A stretch of 64,000 bases of DNA from CAVWDU01 sp963840725 (GTDB lineage: Bacteria > Pseudomonadota > Gammaproteobacteria > Pseudomonadales > Halieaceae): contig CAWIZY010000004.1 in assembly GCA_963840725.1 (NCBI GenBank), forward strand, positions 566,824-630,823, written 5' to 3'. Below, one piece after another: positions 52,521-61,645 of this stretch (position 1 is its first letter; every line of letters starts with the position of its first letter). The notes beneath the pieces were generated by a model. It saw nothing but the letters and a program-made list of their open reading frames with translations. It had not been told where the DNA came from and did no database searches. A program made the position numbers and the translations under genes.

Positions 52521-54644
52521 ATGAAGCATGCCATTAGTTTTCTCGGCATAGGTCTGGTCTGCGGTGTCACCCTCGCGCAGTTCTTGCCCCTTGCGAAAGA
52601 ACCCGGGCAAGCTGCAAACAACCGGGATAAAGGCTGGATTCAGCCCGAGGGGACCGACCCAGTAGGCTTGCCGACCGCTAGCCGCGCCCCCACTGACACC
52701 AGCGCAGGCTTTACGCGGCGAGCCAGAGTCTACCAATTGGCCGGCCAGGCTGATCAACAGGCACTCGAGGCCTTGCTGAACCAGCTGCTCGCGCGACCGG
52801 ATTCGCCGGGCCGCCGTTTTTCCGCGCAGGTGCTACTCTCCCGCTATCTCGACTTCGACCCAACGGCGGCTTTACGCTGGGCGCGCAAGCTGAGCCTGCC
52901 CGTATCCGTGTTCGGGCAATTATACGACCAGTGGGCGGAGACGGACCCTGAAGCCGCGCTGTTTGCCCTGCAGTTTGAATCGAACCTGGCGGCTGTGCAG
53001 GCCATCGGAGAGGTACTGATCGAAGCGCTGGGGGCGGATGCTGAGGCTATAGAGCGTGTGGCTGCGGCCTTGCCCATGGAGTTTGATCGCAACAGTTTCA
53101 AAGCGCAGGCCTACGCGGCGATGGCAGTGCGCGACCCGCAAGCCAGCTGGGAGATCGCAGCCACACTGGAAGACCCGCAACTGCGGCTGCGCACCCAGCG
53201 CAAACTCGTTGAAACAATGGTGGAACAGGACCCGATAGCCGCGCTGCTGCGCGCCGGGGAAATCGATGATCGCACGGTTCGACAATCTGCCAGCAAATCC
53301 GTTCTGGAACGCTGGCTCAATCGCGACCCGGCCGCGGTACTGGCCTATCTGGCCAGCATAGGCGATGAGCCGCCAATGGACTGGGGCTTTATCACCGGAA
53401 CGGTCTATTCAGAAATCGCGCTGGCTGACCCGCTGTTGCTGCTGCAAACAGTCGACCAGTTGCCTCTTGCCGATCGCGCGCGGGCCAGAGCAGCAGCACT
53501 CAACCGCTGGGCCAAGCTCGATCCACAGGCCGCCGTAGATTTCGCGACCACCCAGCCGGCGGGCCAACAACGGCGAGCGGCGATCAATGACGTGGGCAGG
53601 GCCTATGCTCGCGTCGATCCAGCGGGGGCGGTGGCCTGGGCGAAAAGCATGCAAGCGCGATCACCACGTTTACTGAGTACGGTGTTGTCCAGTATCGCGG
53701 TCAAGGACCCCGCGCTGGCCTTGGGCCTGGTGGACGGCCTGGACTCTTCCCGGGCGCAAGCAGAAGCCATGCAAGGTATTACCATGCATCTCGCCGCCAA
53801 CGGCAAGGCCACCCTTGCAGGAGCGCACATCCTGACGATGGAGGATAAGGGTGCCCAGACGTCCGCCCTCGAATTTCTCGGTCCGATCTGGGCATCGAAT
53901 GATCCGGAAGCCGCGCTCGCCTGGTTTCTCGACAACCGGTCAGCCCTACCCTCAATGACCCTGGATAACCTGGCGGCAACCTTCGCCCAAAGCAATCCGC
54001 AACAGGCTGCACGGTTTATTGATCGGGTGCCTGCCGACATGCGGTCCAACTGGATGACCCGGGTTGCGGAAGGCCTTGCCCACGAGGATCCAGGGGCCGC
54101 CCAGACCTGGTTGGAACAATTTCGCGGAGAGCCGGGCTACGGCGACGCCGCTGCCACAGTGATGCTCTACCGTGGACGGGATGACCCTGATCAATTGATC
54201 AGTGCTCTGAATGACCTTGAAGACCCTCAGTTGGCCAGTCAGGCGGCCGGCCTCGCCGCCGACACCCTGGCAAGTCGCGAGCCGGCTGCCGCCGCAGCCT
54301 GGGCGGCTCAGCTGGATGATGAAAGCACACGCATTGAAGCGGTGGGGCAGGTAGCGCGGCAATGGGCCGAGAGCGACGCCGGCGCGGCCAGGAGCTGGAT
54401 TCTCGGTCTCGGTGGCGGGTTGGCCCGCGATGCGGCGATTACCCACTATCTCACGGCCCAGGCGTCGGAAGCCGCCCTGTTATCGGCCTACAGCTCCGAC
54501 ACCGCGCGTCAAATCGGCATTCAGGAAGCCTTGTACGGGATAAGCCGCCGCGACCCCGAGGCGGCGCGCCAGCTGATTGATGACTACATCACCGACCCCA
54601 CCCTGCGGGCCAGGGCCGAGCAGGTACTGAATTTATCCCGGTAA
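52521..54644 (+). CDS. Large exported or anchored protein built of DPxAA repeats
   Basis: A 707-residue protein with an N-terminal hydrophobic segment (MKHAISFLGIGLVCGVTLAQFL) that is a signal peptide or single anchor. From about residue 80 on it consists of helical repeats of roughly 30-35 residues, each with a DPxAALxWA core (for example DPTAALRWARKL, DPEAALFALQF, DPQASWEIAATL, DPAAVLAYLASI, DPAGAVAWAKSM, DPEAALAWFLDN). This is an alpha-solenoid similar in style to TPR/Sel1/HEAT, and such proteins often act as scaffolds in the periplasm. No enzyme domain is seen and I do not know its role. Confidence 0.8.
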   Translation: MKHAISFLGIGLVCGVTLAQFLPLAKEPGQAANNRDKGWIQPEGTDPVGLPTASRAPTDTSAGFTRRARVYQLAGQADQQALEALLNQLLARPDSPGRRFSAQVLLSRYLDFDPTAALRWARKLSLPVSVFGQLYDQWAETDPEAALFALQFESNLAAVQAIGEVLIEALGADAEAIERVAAALPMEFDRNSFKAQAYAAMAVRDPQASWEIAATLEDPQLRLRTQRKLVETMVEQDPIAALLRAGEIDDRTVRQSASKSVLERWLNRDPAAVLAYLASIGDEPPMDWGFITGTVYSEIALADPLLLLQTVDQLPLADRARARAAALNRWAKLDPQAAVDFATTQPAGQQRRAAINDVGRAYARVDPAGAVAWAKSMQARSPRLLSTVLSSIAVKDPALALGLVDGLDSSRAQAEAMQGITMHLAANGKATLAGAHILTMEDKGAQTSALEFLGPIWASNDPEAALAWFLDNRSALPSMTLDNLAATFAQSNPQQAARFIDRVPADMRSNWMTRVAEGLAHEDPGAAQTWLEQFRGEPGYGDAAATVMLYRGRDDPDQLISALNDLEDPQLASQAAGLAADTLASREPAAAAAWAAQLDDESTRIEAVGQVARQWAESDAGAARSWILGLGGGLARDAAITHYLTAQASEAALLSAYSSDTARQIGIQEALYGISRRDPEAARQLIDDYITDPTLRARAEQVLNLSR

Positions 54645-54788
54645 GCGTCAAAATGCGCGTCAAAGTGCGCGCCGTTTTATGCAACCCATTCCTAATTCAC
54701 GGTCAATCACTGCGGCACAGGCCCTCCGGTCTCGCCTTTGCTCAGGGGCCTAGCTCAGGGGTCTTCCATCGCAGTCATCACGCCCGGC

Positions 54789-55991
54789 TCAGTCCCGCTC
54801 GGCCTCGCTCAAAATCTGGTTGGATAGAGACAGAAACGCCAACAGTGCGCCATCGGCATCAATACGCTCACCCATAACCTGGCTCAGCACATCAGCCTGG
54901 GTGGAGCGCACCGATGCCGCCAGAGAAGCCTGATCACAGCCTGACTGGCTAAGATCAGTTCGATAGTCGAGCAATTTGCGGTAGTAGGCGTCCAGTTTAT
55001 CCTTGCGGGATTGCCTGCGTTGTCGTCGCCAGGCCACAAGACCACTGCCAACGGCAAAAATCAGGGTCGCCGCCAGGCCCAGGAGTTCCGCATTGCGCTC
55101 CAGAAACCCCGGTAGATCGCGCTGGCGATAACGTTGTGCGCCGGCGTGCAGCGGCAGTGCCCGGGCGCGCTGCGCCCCGGCGGCCAGTTGGGGCATGCCA
55201 GCGAGGGGGTAAATAGCCGCGATGGCAGGCAACAGTTCTTCGACAGCCGCCGCCATATCATAGCTGATTTGCTCATCCAGCCCCTCCCGAGCCACCAGCA
55301 GGGACGACACCGACAGGGTCAGGGCCGCATCGTCGCTCAATGCGGGGTAAAGCTGAGCCGGCAATATAAAAGGCCGCAAATTCAGGTAGCGCAAGGCGAT
55401 GCCCTCCACCACGCTGCCGTGCATCAGGGTCGCCGGATCACCCAGGCTATACAACTGAAAACCACCCAGACGGGACAAGGCATCGGGCGCCAGTATGCCG
55501 CCGAAAATAAAATACAGATCAGGGTCCACGGTCCAGGCGTCTGCCAGCAGGTTCACCTCATCGGCGGCCACGCCAAAGTCCCGCGCCAGGGCCACCGCTA
55601 CGGTGTGCCCGATGCTACCCGGAGGCCCGGCCCAGATGGCTCCCCCACGCAGCAGGTCACCGAGGTTGCCAGGCACCGCTTCCCCTCGATAAAGTATATG
55701 CAAGACGCTGGGATAGATATCCGCCACCACCGCAATACCAGGCTCTCTCCGTCCGGTCTCTTCCAGCAAGGCAAAGTCGATGGCACCGGCACGGAGTTGC
55801 TCGCGAAGCGCCTCGGCGCTGGCATAGGACTCTACGCGGATAGCAGCACCGTCAGGTGCGGCGTCAGCCAGCACTGCACCAATACTCGGGGCGGGCTCTT
55901 CAGTGTGCACCCCCAACACCAGCTCATCCTGACCAGAGAGCTCTGCAGTGAACATAAGAATCGCGAACCCCCACAAGGGCAAGCAGCGCAT
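54789..55991 (-). CDS. TAXI-type TRAP solute-binding protein with a C-terminal membrane anchor
   Basis: A 400-residue protein with a signal peptide (MRCLPLWGFAILMFTAELSG). A periplasmic binding domain follows with ESYASAEALREQLRAGAIDFALLEETG and WAGPPGSIGHTVAVALARDFGV, as in TAXI-family TRAP receptors. Near residue 310 a membrane helix (LLGLAATLIFAVGSGLVAW) is followed by a basic RRQRRQSRKDK stretch and a cytosolic helical tail. No TRAP membrane permease is nearby, so it may be a sensor or orphan receptor rather than a transporter part. It lies next to the YHS protein on the same strand, with 2 nt between. Confidence 0.83.
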   Translation of the reverse strand: MRCLPLWGFAILMFTAELSGQDELVLGVHTEEPAPSIGAVLADAAPDGAAIRVESYASAEALREQLRAGAIDFALLEETGRREPGIAVVADIYPSVLHILYRGEAVPGNLGDLLRGGAIWAGPPGSIGHTVAVALARDFGVAADEVNLLADAWTVDPDLYFIFGGILAPDALSRLGGFQLYSLGDPATLMHGSVVEGIALRYLNLRPFILPAQLYPALSDDAALTLSVSSLLVAREGLDEQISYDMAAAVEELLPAIAAIYPLAGMPQLAAGAQRARALPLHAGAQRYRQRDLPGFLERNAELLGLAATLIFAVGSGLVAWRRQRRQSRKDKLDAYYRKLLDYRTDLSQSGCDQASLAASVRSTQADVLSQVMGERIDADGALLAFLSLSNQILSEAERD

Positions 55992-55993
55992 AA

Positions 55994-56443
55994 CTACTTG
56001 AGCAACTTGAGGGCGTTGGAGTCAGCGCGGGTTCTGAACCCCGTGGGGTCGGTGTTCCATAGCGTTCTGCCGTTGGTGAACCCGGCCAGTTCAAATAACA
56101 GGAGCTCACCCTGCTCGATCTTGAAATTGGTGTAGTCCGGGCAATTCAAGCGCCCCATCGCCAATGTGGCCGCGCACCAGCCCTGGTATCGGGGCAGGTA
56201 GGCATCCGGGTCCGCCACAAACAACTCGCGATGACGCTCGCTGGCAAAGCGATAGGTCAACCCGTCATGCTCCACGCTTGTATCGGGCGAGCCCGGGAGC
56301 GGACCACCGGGCTGGCGATAGGAGACCAGATCGTATCCTCCAAGAGCCACGCCGTCCGGCGCGCAGGTCTCAGGCGAGGCGGGCTCGGCTGCGGACGCAG
56401 CCAGTGGCAGGAAGCAGAACAACAACGTCAAAATCCAGCGCAT
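55994..56443 (-). CDS. YHS-domain-like exported protein
   Basis: A 149-residue protein with a signal peptide (MRWILTLLFCFLPLAASAAE) and one YHS-like domain: VALGGYDLVSYRQPGGPLPGSPDTSVEHDGLTYRFASERHRELFVADPDAYLPRYQGWCA (about residues 32-91). Such domains are linked to metal or haem proteins, but no specific ligand is shown. It is followed after 2 nt by the TAXI receptor, so both are probably made together. Confidence 0.85.
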   Translation of the reverse strand: MRWILTLLFCFLPLAASAAEPASPETCAPDGVALGGYDLVSYRQPGGPLPGSPDTSVEHDGLTYRFASERHRELFVADPDAYLPRYQGWCAATLAMGRLNCPDYTNFKIEQGELLLFELAGFTNGRTLWNTDPTGFRTRADSNALKLLK

Positions 56444-56584
56444 GCGCGATCCTTTTTTTGCGGGTTTGAACCGTTTGCGGATGTCGGTGGTTTTGGGCCA
56501 CGTTAGCACGGGGAAGTTCCCTACCGGAAAATTATCGCTGCGGCAGATTCGGCGCTGTTGACCATGGGTCAAGTGGTGAATGGC

Positions 56585-57061
56585 CTATGCATAGGCACCC
56601 GTCACGTGCCGCTGCGGCCAGAAAAACTGCAGGCTGGAACGAGCAAATTTCCACTGTTCTTTTTCCTTGCGGTATTCCTCATCGTAAAGGGCGAACCAGA
56701 GTATAGGGTTCTCGTCCGCTGGCCGGTGGGTAAGCACATCCAGCAGATAGCACTGCCCGGTTGCCTGAACATCTGACAACAACTGGATGTTATGGTTGCT
56801 GTTGATATGTTGCGAGGTAAACGGCTGTGCCAGTTCACCCGTGAAGGTGGCTCGGTAGTTGTCGAGTATGATCTGTTTACCGGCCCAGGAGCCGTAGGGG
56901 CCGTACTCGCATAGCGCATCATCAGTAAACAGACTGATGAGTCTCTCCATGTCGCGTTCATCCATGGCCGCCGTGTAATCAATGCGCAGCTGACGTATAG
57001 CCTCGACCTCCAGCAGGCTGCGCAGTCTCGCTATTTCGCTATCACTCAAAGGCTCGGTCAT
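56585..57061 (-). CDS. SnoaL-like (NTF2 fold) protein
   Basis: A 158-residue NTF2-like protein (EVEAIRQLRIDYTAAMDERDMERLISLFTDDALCEYG at residues 18-54, the classic opening; later TSQHINSNHNIQLLS and FWPQRHVTGAYA). It lies 118 nt downstream of the P450 on the same strand. It is the fifth SnoaL-like protein in the window. The reaction is not known, and isomerase or ring-opening roles are plausible next to a P450 and BVMO. Confidence 0.78.
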   Translation of the reverse strand: MTEPLSDSEIARLRSLLEVEAIRQLRIDYTAAMDERDMERLISLFTDDALCEYGPYGSWAGKQIILDNYRATFTGELAQPFTSQHINSNHNIQLLSDVQATGQCYLLDVLTHRPADENPILWFALYDEEYRKEKEQWKFARSSLQFFWPQRHVTGAYA

Positions 57062-57179
57062 CGTATTCTCCTGGTCAAAACGGCGCTATGGCTGCTGTGC
57101 CCTGACCGCGCAACACCGGCCACTCCAGGGTCAGGTTTAACGGGCACCCGCACGGCGCTCTCACCCTGGCGAAGATTGG

Positions 57180-58424
57180 CTAACTACTGCATCCTTCGAA
57201 CTCAATCTCAAGTGCTTCCAGATTACGGCCGAAGAAACTCGGCGTATAGCGGTGGATTGCATCCGGATTTTTCAGCCTGATGCGCCGCAACCTTTCCACA
57301 ATGACCGAAAAGCTGGTGATTAACTCCTGGCGGGCCAAAGGTGCGCCAACACAGTGGTGCCTGCCCATGCCAAAAGCCAGATGACCGCCCGCTTTTTTCC
57401 TGTGCAGATCGATCTCGTCAGCATCGTGGAATGCGGCGCGGTCACGGTTCGCCGCGCCAAAACGCAGGCTGAGAATATCGCCCTTGCGAAAGTCTGTTGC
57501 GCCAATAGTCGTGGCCTCCGTGACCTCTCGGAACATACCCTGTGCGGGGGATTCCAGGCGAAGAACTTCTTCGACAAAGGTGGGAATGAGGTCGGGCCGT
57601 TCGCGAAGCGCTGCAAAAATTTCAGGTTGTTCCGCAAGCTTTAGCATACCCGAGGCTATCCCGGCGGTGGTCGTTTCATTGCCCGATGCCAGCAGGTCGA
57701 TAGTGACAATAGACAGCAGTTCATTCATTGGAATTGCTTTGCCACCATCGTAGGTCGCGTTGGCCAGCATGGTAAGGATGTCGGGTTTCGGATTCGCTCG
57801 CCGCAGGTCGATCTGTTGTTTAAAAAAATGCTGCATCTCCACCATCAGGCGGGCGCACTCCAGTTCCCGCTCTCGGCTGATCATCATACTGAACAGCTCC
57901 ACGATAGCGTCGGACCAGCGTTTGAACAGTTCAAGATCACTCGACGAGACGCCGATTTGCTCGGCAATAATGACCATTGGCAAAGGATGTGCAAACGCCT
58001 TCACAAACTCACATTCACCATCACTGACGACCTTATCAATCAGCGTGTGAGCTGTCTGCGCTATGTAAGGCGTAACGCTGCGTACTCGAGCGGTAGTGAA
58101 CAGCTGCGACAACAGCGCCCTTAGCTGGGTGTGCCTGGGCGGGTCCGAGGTCGAGCAGGAGGCACTGGGGACCCAGCCCTCATTTTCATAAATAGCCATG
58201 ACTTCTGCGGGAACGCCGCCGGACTTCAGTGCCATAGGCGACACACCGCTGATAAAAAGATCGGGTTGCCGAATAATCTCCCGGCAGTGGTCATAGCGGG
58301 TAACCAGATAAAAGCCGGTATCCGGCATTCTGTAGATCGGCGCTTGAGACCGCAGGCGGTCATAGAGGGGATAGGGGCAGGCCTGTACCTCAGGGTCCAT
58401 CAGGTTCTGCATACACATCGCCAT
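57180..58424 (-). CDS. Cytochrome P450 (bacterial class I)
   Basis: A 414-residue soluble P450. The I-helix reads LLASGNETTTAGIASG (about residues 234-249). The K-helix ExxR is EEVLRLESP, with the Arg after two residues. The haem-binding loop is FGMGRHHCVGAPLAR (about 347-361) with the ligand Cys. It hydroxylates an inactivated carbon of a terpenoid, fatty acid or steroid-type substrate with electrons from a ferredoxin not in the window. Three in-frame ATGs lie at 58424, 58418 and 58412. A -10-like GATAAT (58423-58428) overlaps the first, so a later ATG on a short or leaderless mRNA is possible. It is divergent from the BVMO across operator copies 6 and 7. Confidence 0.92.
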   Translation of the reverse strand: MAMCMQNLMDPEVQACPYPLYDRLRSQAPIYRMPDTGFYLVTRYDHCREIIRQPDLFISGVSPMALKSGGVPAEVMAIYENEGWVPSASCSTSDPPRHTQLRALLSQLFTTARVRSVTPYIAQTAHTLIDKVVSDGECEFVKAFAHPLPMVIIAEQIGVSSSDLELFKRWSDAIVELFSMMISRERELECARLMVEMQHFFKQQIDLRRANPKPDILTMLANATYDGGKAIPMNELLSIVTIDLLASGNETTTAGIASGMLKLAEQPEIFAALRERPDLIPTFVEEVLRLESPAQGMFREVTEATTIGATDFRKGDILSLRFGAANRDRAAFHDADEIDLHRKKAGGHLAFGMGRHHCVGAPLARQELITSFSVIVERLRRIRLKNPDAIHRYTPSFFGRNLEALEIEFEGCSS

Positions 58425-58450
58425 TATCTAATTTGATTGACGCAAGCAAT
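58423..58450 (-). promoter_or_regulatory. 19-bp operator copy 6 (weaker) at the P450 promoter
   Basis: On the plus strand 58432-58450 reads TTTGATTGACGCAAGCAAT, four mismatches from the best copies, with the GACGCA core kept. On the minus strand TTGCTT is followed after 15 bp by GATAAT (58423-58428), giving the same arrangement as at copies 2, 4 and 7. Confidence 0.55.
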
Positions 58451-58513
58451 ATTATGACCCGTTGATGGCTAAAGCAATGCCCGGCTCGGACCGAAATAGC
58501 AGGGGCATGTAAC

Positions 58514-58541
58514 TTGCTTGATTGCATCTAACAAGTATACT
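58514..58541 (+). promoter_or_regulatory. 19-bp operator copy 7 in a strong promoter for the BVMO
   Basis: CTTGATTGCATCTAACAAG (58517-58535) lies between TTGCTT (58514-58519) and TATACT (58536-58541) with 16 bp between the hexamers. The operator covers the whole promoter spacer. The BVMO starts 179 nt downstream. Confidence 0.7.
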
Positions 58542-58611
58542 CACGCTATCGACTGTTACCGTGCCAGCACCGAGCCGACGAGCACCTGTCGACGGAGTGC
58601 AAAGGGCAGTC

Positions 58612-58704
58612 ATGGCTATATTCGATCAGGATCACGGACGGGCCCGCAAAATGGCCCTTCAGGTGGCATACTCGGGCATCGAACTTGCAACAACCATACT
58701 ATAA
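58612..58704 (+). CDS. Possible 30-residue small protein in the BVMO leader
   Basis: An ATG at 58612 with AAAGGG 5 nt before it opens MAIFDQDHGRARKMALQVAY... and ends ELATTIL at 58704, 15 nt before the BVMO start. It could be a leader peptide that regulates translation of the BVMO, or the tail of a degraded gene. No family is recognised. Confidence 0.3.
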   Translation: MAIFDQDHGRARKMALQVAYSGIELATTIL

Positions 58705-58719
58705 GACGAGGAAACAGCT

Positions 58720-60348
58720 ATGACGACCCAGCAGCAGACTGATTACGATGCGATTGCGATAGGCGCCGGTTTCGCCGGTCTCGCCTTGATTCACTATTTG
58801 CGCGAGGCAGGGCTGTCCATACGCGTCTTCGACAAAGCATCCGATATCGGTGGCACCTGGACATGGAACCGCTATCCCGGTGCAGCCACCGATAGTGAGA
58901 GCTACTACTACTGCCTGACCTTCTCCAAGGAACTGCTGCAAAAATGGTCGTGGACCAAGCGCTTCCCGGGCTGGGAGGAAACTCACCAATACATGCGTTT
59001 TGTCGCTGACTCCTGTGACATGTGGCCCAATATCCAGTTGAACACCGAGATTGTAGCGGCGGAATACCTGGAGGAAAGCGGGATTTGGCAGGTCAAAACA
59101 GGCACTGGCGAGACCTATACCTGCAAGTATTTTATCAGTGCGATGGGGATGATCTCCGAGCCTGAGATACCGGCAATCGAAGGCATGGACCAATTCAAGG
59201 GCCCCCTGTTCCATTCCTCACGCTGGCCGGAGGACCTCGATTACGCAGGCAAACGGGTCGGCATCATCGGAGCCGGCGCCACCACCGTCCAGATGCTCCC
59301 TGTGATGGCGCAAACAGCCAAAAGTGTGACGGTTTTCCACCGCACGCCAAACTTTATTCTGCCCGCCATGCAAAAGCCCATGACCCCGGAATGGGAAAAA
59401 GAAATCAAAGAGAATTACGACGAGATTGTGGCCAAGTGCCGCAACCATGTCTTTGGTATGGCCTTTGACAGCCCGGTGGGCCGCAACGCCGTCGATACTT
59501 CTCCCGAGGAGCGACAGCGGATCTTTGAAGAAAAATGGACCGGCAGTTTCCGTTGGGTCTTCGAGACCTTCGACGACCTGCTTGCCGACCCCGAAGCGAA
59601 TAAGATGGCCTCAAAGTTCATCACCGACAAAATGCGCGAGAGAATCGAGGACCCAGAGATCGCCGACCTGATCGTCCCCAAGGTCGGAGAATACCCATTG
59701 TTCGCCAAACGCCCGCCGCTGGACCACGGCTACCTGGAAGCCTACAGCCGCGATAACGTGCACCTGGTGGACATCAAAGACCGTGAGCCCATCACCAAAA
59801 TCACGGAAACTGGCATCAGCACCACAGAAAACGATTATGAATTCGATATCATTGTTCTCTCCACAGGCTTCAAGGCTTACACCGGCGGGCTTGAGGCCTT
59901 CCCGATCAAGGGTCGTAAAGGGGAAACCCTCAATGAGAAGTGGAAGACGGCATCCCAGTCGATCATGGGCGTTTGCGTTGCCGACTTCCCCAACATGTTT
60001 ATTGTGACCGGCCCCCAGGCCCCCTTCGCCAACCTGCCCACCTCAATCGAGCAGAACGTCATCTGGATTACCAACTGCATCAAGAAGATGGAAGCAGAGG
60101 GCTATGACGTGTGTAAACCACGACAGGAGGCTGAAGACGAGTGGACTGCGCACACAGCAGATGTTCACAGCCAAACGCTGATGGCCCAGGGCGACAAGGT
60201 CCATTCATGGATGATGGGCGCGAACCGGGCAGACAAGGGCGCCCGGGTTTTGATTTATTTCGGGGGCGCGAACGTCTACTACGACAAACTGGACGAATCC
60301 GCCAACCAGGGTTTTCCAGAACTCGAATTCGAGAAACACACCGGCTGA
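58720..60348 (+). CDS. Type I Baeyer-Villiger monooxygenase
   Basis: A 542-residue FAD/NADPH flavoprotein. The first Rossmann motif is GAGFAGLALIHYLREAG (residues about 11-27), followed by FDKASDIGGTWTWNRYPGAATDSESYYYCLTF, a very typical BVMO opening. The fingerprint F-x-G-x3-H-x3-W-P is present as FKGPLFHSSRWP (about residues 162-173), then GKRVGIIGAGATTVQ as the second Rossmann motif for NADPH. FDIIVLSTGFKAYTGGLEAFPI follows later. It turns a cyclic or linear ketone into a lactone or ester, typical of cyclohexanone, cyclopentadecanone, steroid or terpenoid ketone oxidation. GAGGAAACAGCT precedes the ATG. It is divergent from the P450, and both lie by operator copies. Confidence 0.96.
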   Translation: MTTQQQTDYDAIAIGAGFAGLALIHYLREAGLSIRVFDKASDIGGTWTWNRYPGAATDSESYYYCLTFSKELLQKWSWTKRFPGWEETHQYMRFVADSCDMWPNIQLNTEIVAAEYLEESGIWQVKTGTGETYTCKYFISAMGMISEPEIPAIEGMDQFKGPLFHSSRWPEDLDYAGKRVGIIGAGATTVQMLPVMAQTAKSVTVFHRTPNFILPAMQKPMTPEWEKEIKENYDEIVAKCRNHVFGMAFDSPVGRNAVDTSPEERQRIFEEKWTGSFRWVFETFDDLLADPEANKMASKFITDKMRERIEDPEIADLIVPKVGEYPLFAKRPPLDHGYLEAYSRDNVHLVDIKDREPITKITETGISTTENDYEFDIIVLSTGFKAYTGGLEAFPIKGRKGETLNEKWKTASQSIMGVCVADFPNMFIVTGPQAPFANLPTSIEQNVIWITNCIKKMEAEGYDVCKPRQEAEDEWTAHTADVHSQTLMAQGDKVHSWMMGANRADKGARVLIYFGGANVYYDKLDESANQGFPELEFEKHTG

Positions 60349-60490
60349 GTTGATAGCCCGGGCGAGGTAATACCCACCTCGCTTGGGCGATCTTCCCAGG
60401 CTACAAGCCCACATCCTTGGGCGGATACTTTTTGAAAGCATATTTGCTGGCCCTGGCATCTTCAAACTCTGGCGGTGGGTGGTTATCCGC

Positions 60491-61040
60491 ATGCGTTTTC
60501 ATAAAAGCATGCTCGATCCAGAACGGGGCAAGAACCGGCATTGGCTCACGGCACTCACGGTCACTGCCCTTTTCGCCTCGTCGACTCTGGGCGTCTGGGA
60601 TCTGACTTTCCAGCCGATAGCGACGACTCGCTTCGAGATGGCGCGCAACTTCCTGGTGGCCAGGGACGTCTCTCTTTACACCGACGAGTACCGCAGCCCC
60701 ACGCAGATACTCGGCAGCACCTGCCGGGACACGCTGACAGTGACCATCCCACTCAATACTCGGCAAGGCAGTCGATTCTTTGGTCGACGCGGTGGCCCCG
60801 GGGAACTGCTCGCAGGCTTCAACAGCTGCGTCGATGTGACCCTGGACGTCGGCCAACCCACGCTGGATTTCGCAGCGGTGACCGATCATGCCGAGCATAT
60901 CGGCGAGATGTACTCCACCCTCAATGAGGGAGCGCCAGGCTACGATAACCCGCTGATCGTCCAGCTGCGCGGCCTCAGCGCTACTGGCTGTTCTGCGAGC
61001 GTGTGCCACGTCTATCGCGACGCGGTGTTTTATGCAGCGG
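60491..61040 (+). pseudogene. DUF3604-like remnant
   Basis: The frame reads MRFHKSMLDPERGKNRHW... LYTDEYRSPTQILGSTCRDTLTVTIPLNTRQG, then the family-like DFAAVTDHAEHIGEMYSTLNEGAPGYDNPLIVQLRGL near 60870-60975. The VTDHAE motif is the DUF3604 metal-ligand start. From about 61040 the similarity ends and another frame takes over. The normal protein has more than 600 residues, so this is a short decayed piece. Confidence 0.55.
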
Positions 61041-61051
61041 CCGCCCGGGTC

Positions 61052-61432
61052 ATATGCTGGGGCTGGAGAAGCTGGCCTGGCATGACATTCTGCCCGGGTA
61101 TGAACCGTTCAAGTACGGCGCCTTCGCGATCAATGCCAGTGATGTGTCTTATCGGATTACCCGCCAGATTCAGCTAATGCTGGATGCCGCCTCTGCTTCC
61201 GGGACCCTGGCCGATATGCCGCCCACTCAGGCATTTTTCTCCGTGGTGGACGCTACCGTGTCTGTGCCTGCCCTGGTGGAGCGCCTCTACTGGCCTGCAA
61301 CTTGGGCAACTGGCGCTGCGCGGCGAGCGCAGTGTGTTGCAGGTATCCCCCGCGGCGATGTTGCGACTGCGCTGGAACCCCTTTTATTCGTATCTCGAGG
61401 CGAAGTCGCTGGCGTTTCTGGGCCGGGAATAG
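61052..61432 (+). pseudogene. Alpha/beta hydrolase remnant with internal deletion and frameshift
   Basis: One frame has GLEKLAWHDILPGYEPFKYGAFAINASDVSYRITRQIQLMLDAASASGTLADMPPTQAFFSVVDATVSVPALVERLY, which resembles the cap region and the Ser/Asp strands of serine-aminopeptidase-like hydrolases. Then, one frame over, LQLGQLALRGERSVLQVSPAAMLRLRWNPFYSYLEAKSLAFLGRE reads like its C-terminus. The part in between is missing, so the gene is broken. Together with the neighbour it forms a small gene graveyard. 61433-61645 holds nothing that I can name. Confidence 0.6.
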
Positions 61433-61645
61433 TATGGCTGGCCTAATCGCACCGGCTCATTACCGTGAACGCGCTAGCATCGATAAGTTTGCGGCCGAGC
61501 GTGGTGACTGCGGGGGAGTTATGCTACTTTTCACTACGAAAACGGCAAGGTCCATACGGTAATAGTCGATTGTCCGTGGTGCCAGGCACTTAAGTCGCAC
61601 GGATGTACTCCACAGTAGCGCCAGGGAAAATGGGAACGCCGTAAC

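Noticed and set aside
60401..60500. Minus-strand reading ending PPPEFEDARASKYAFKKYPPKDVGL
   Set aside because: It looks protein-like but has no recognised family and overlaps the start of the DUF3604 remnant in the other direction. I could not decide which is real.
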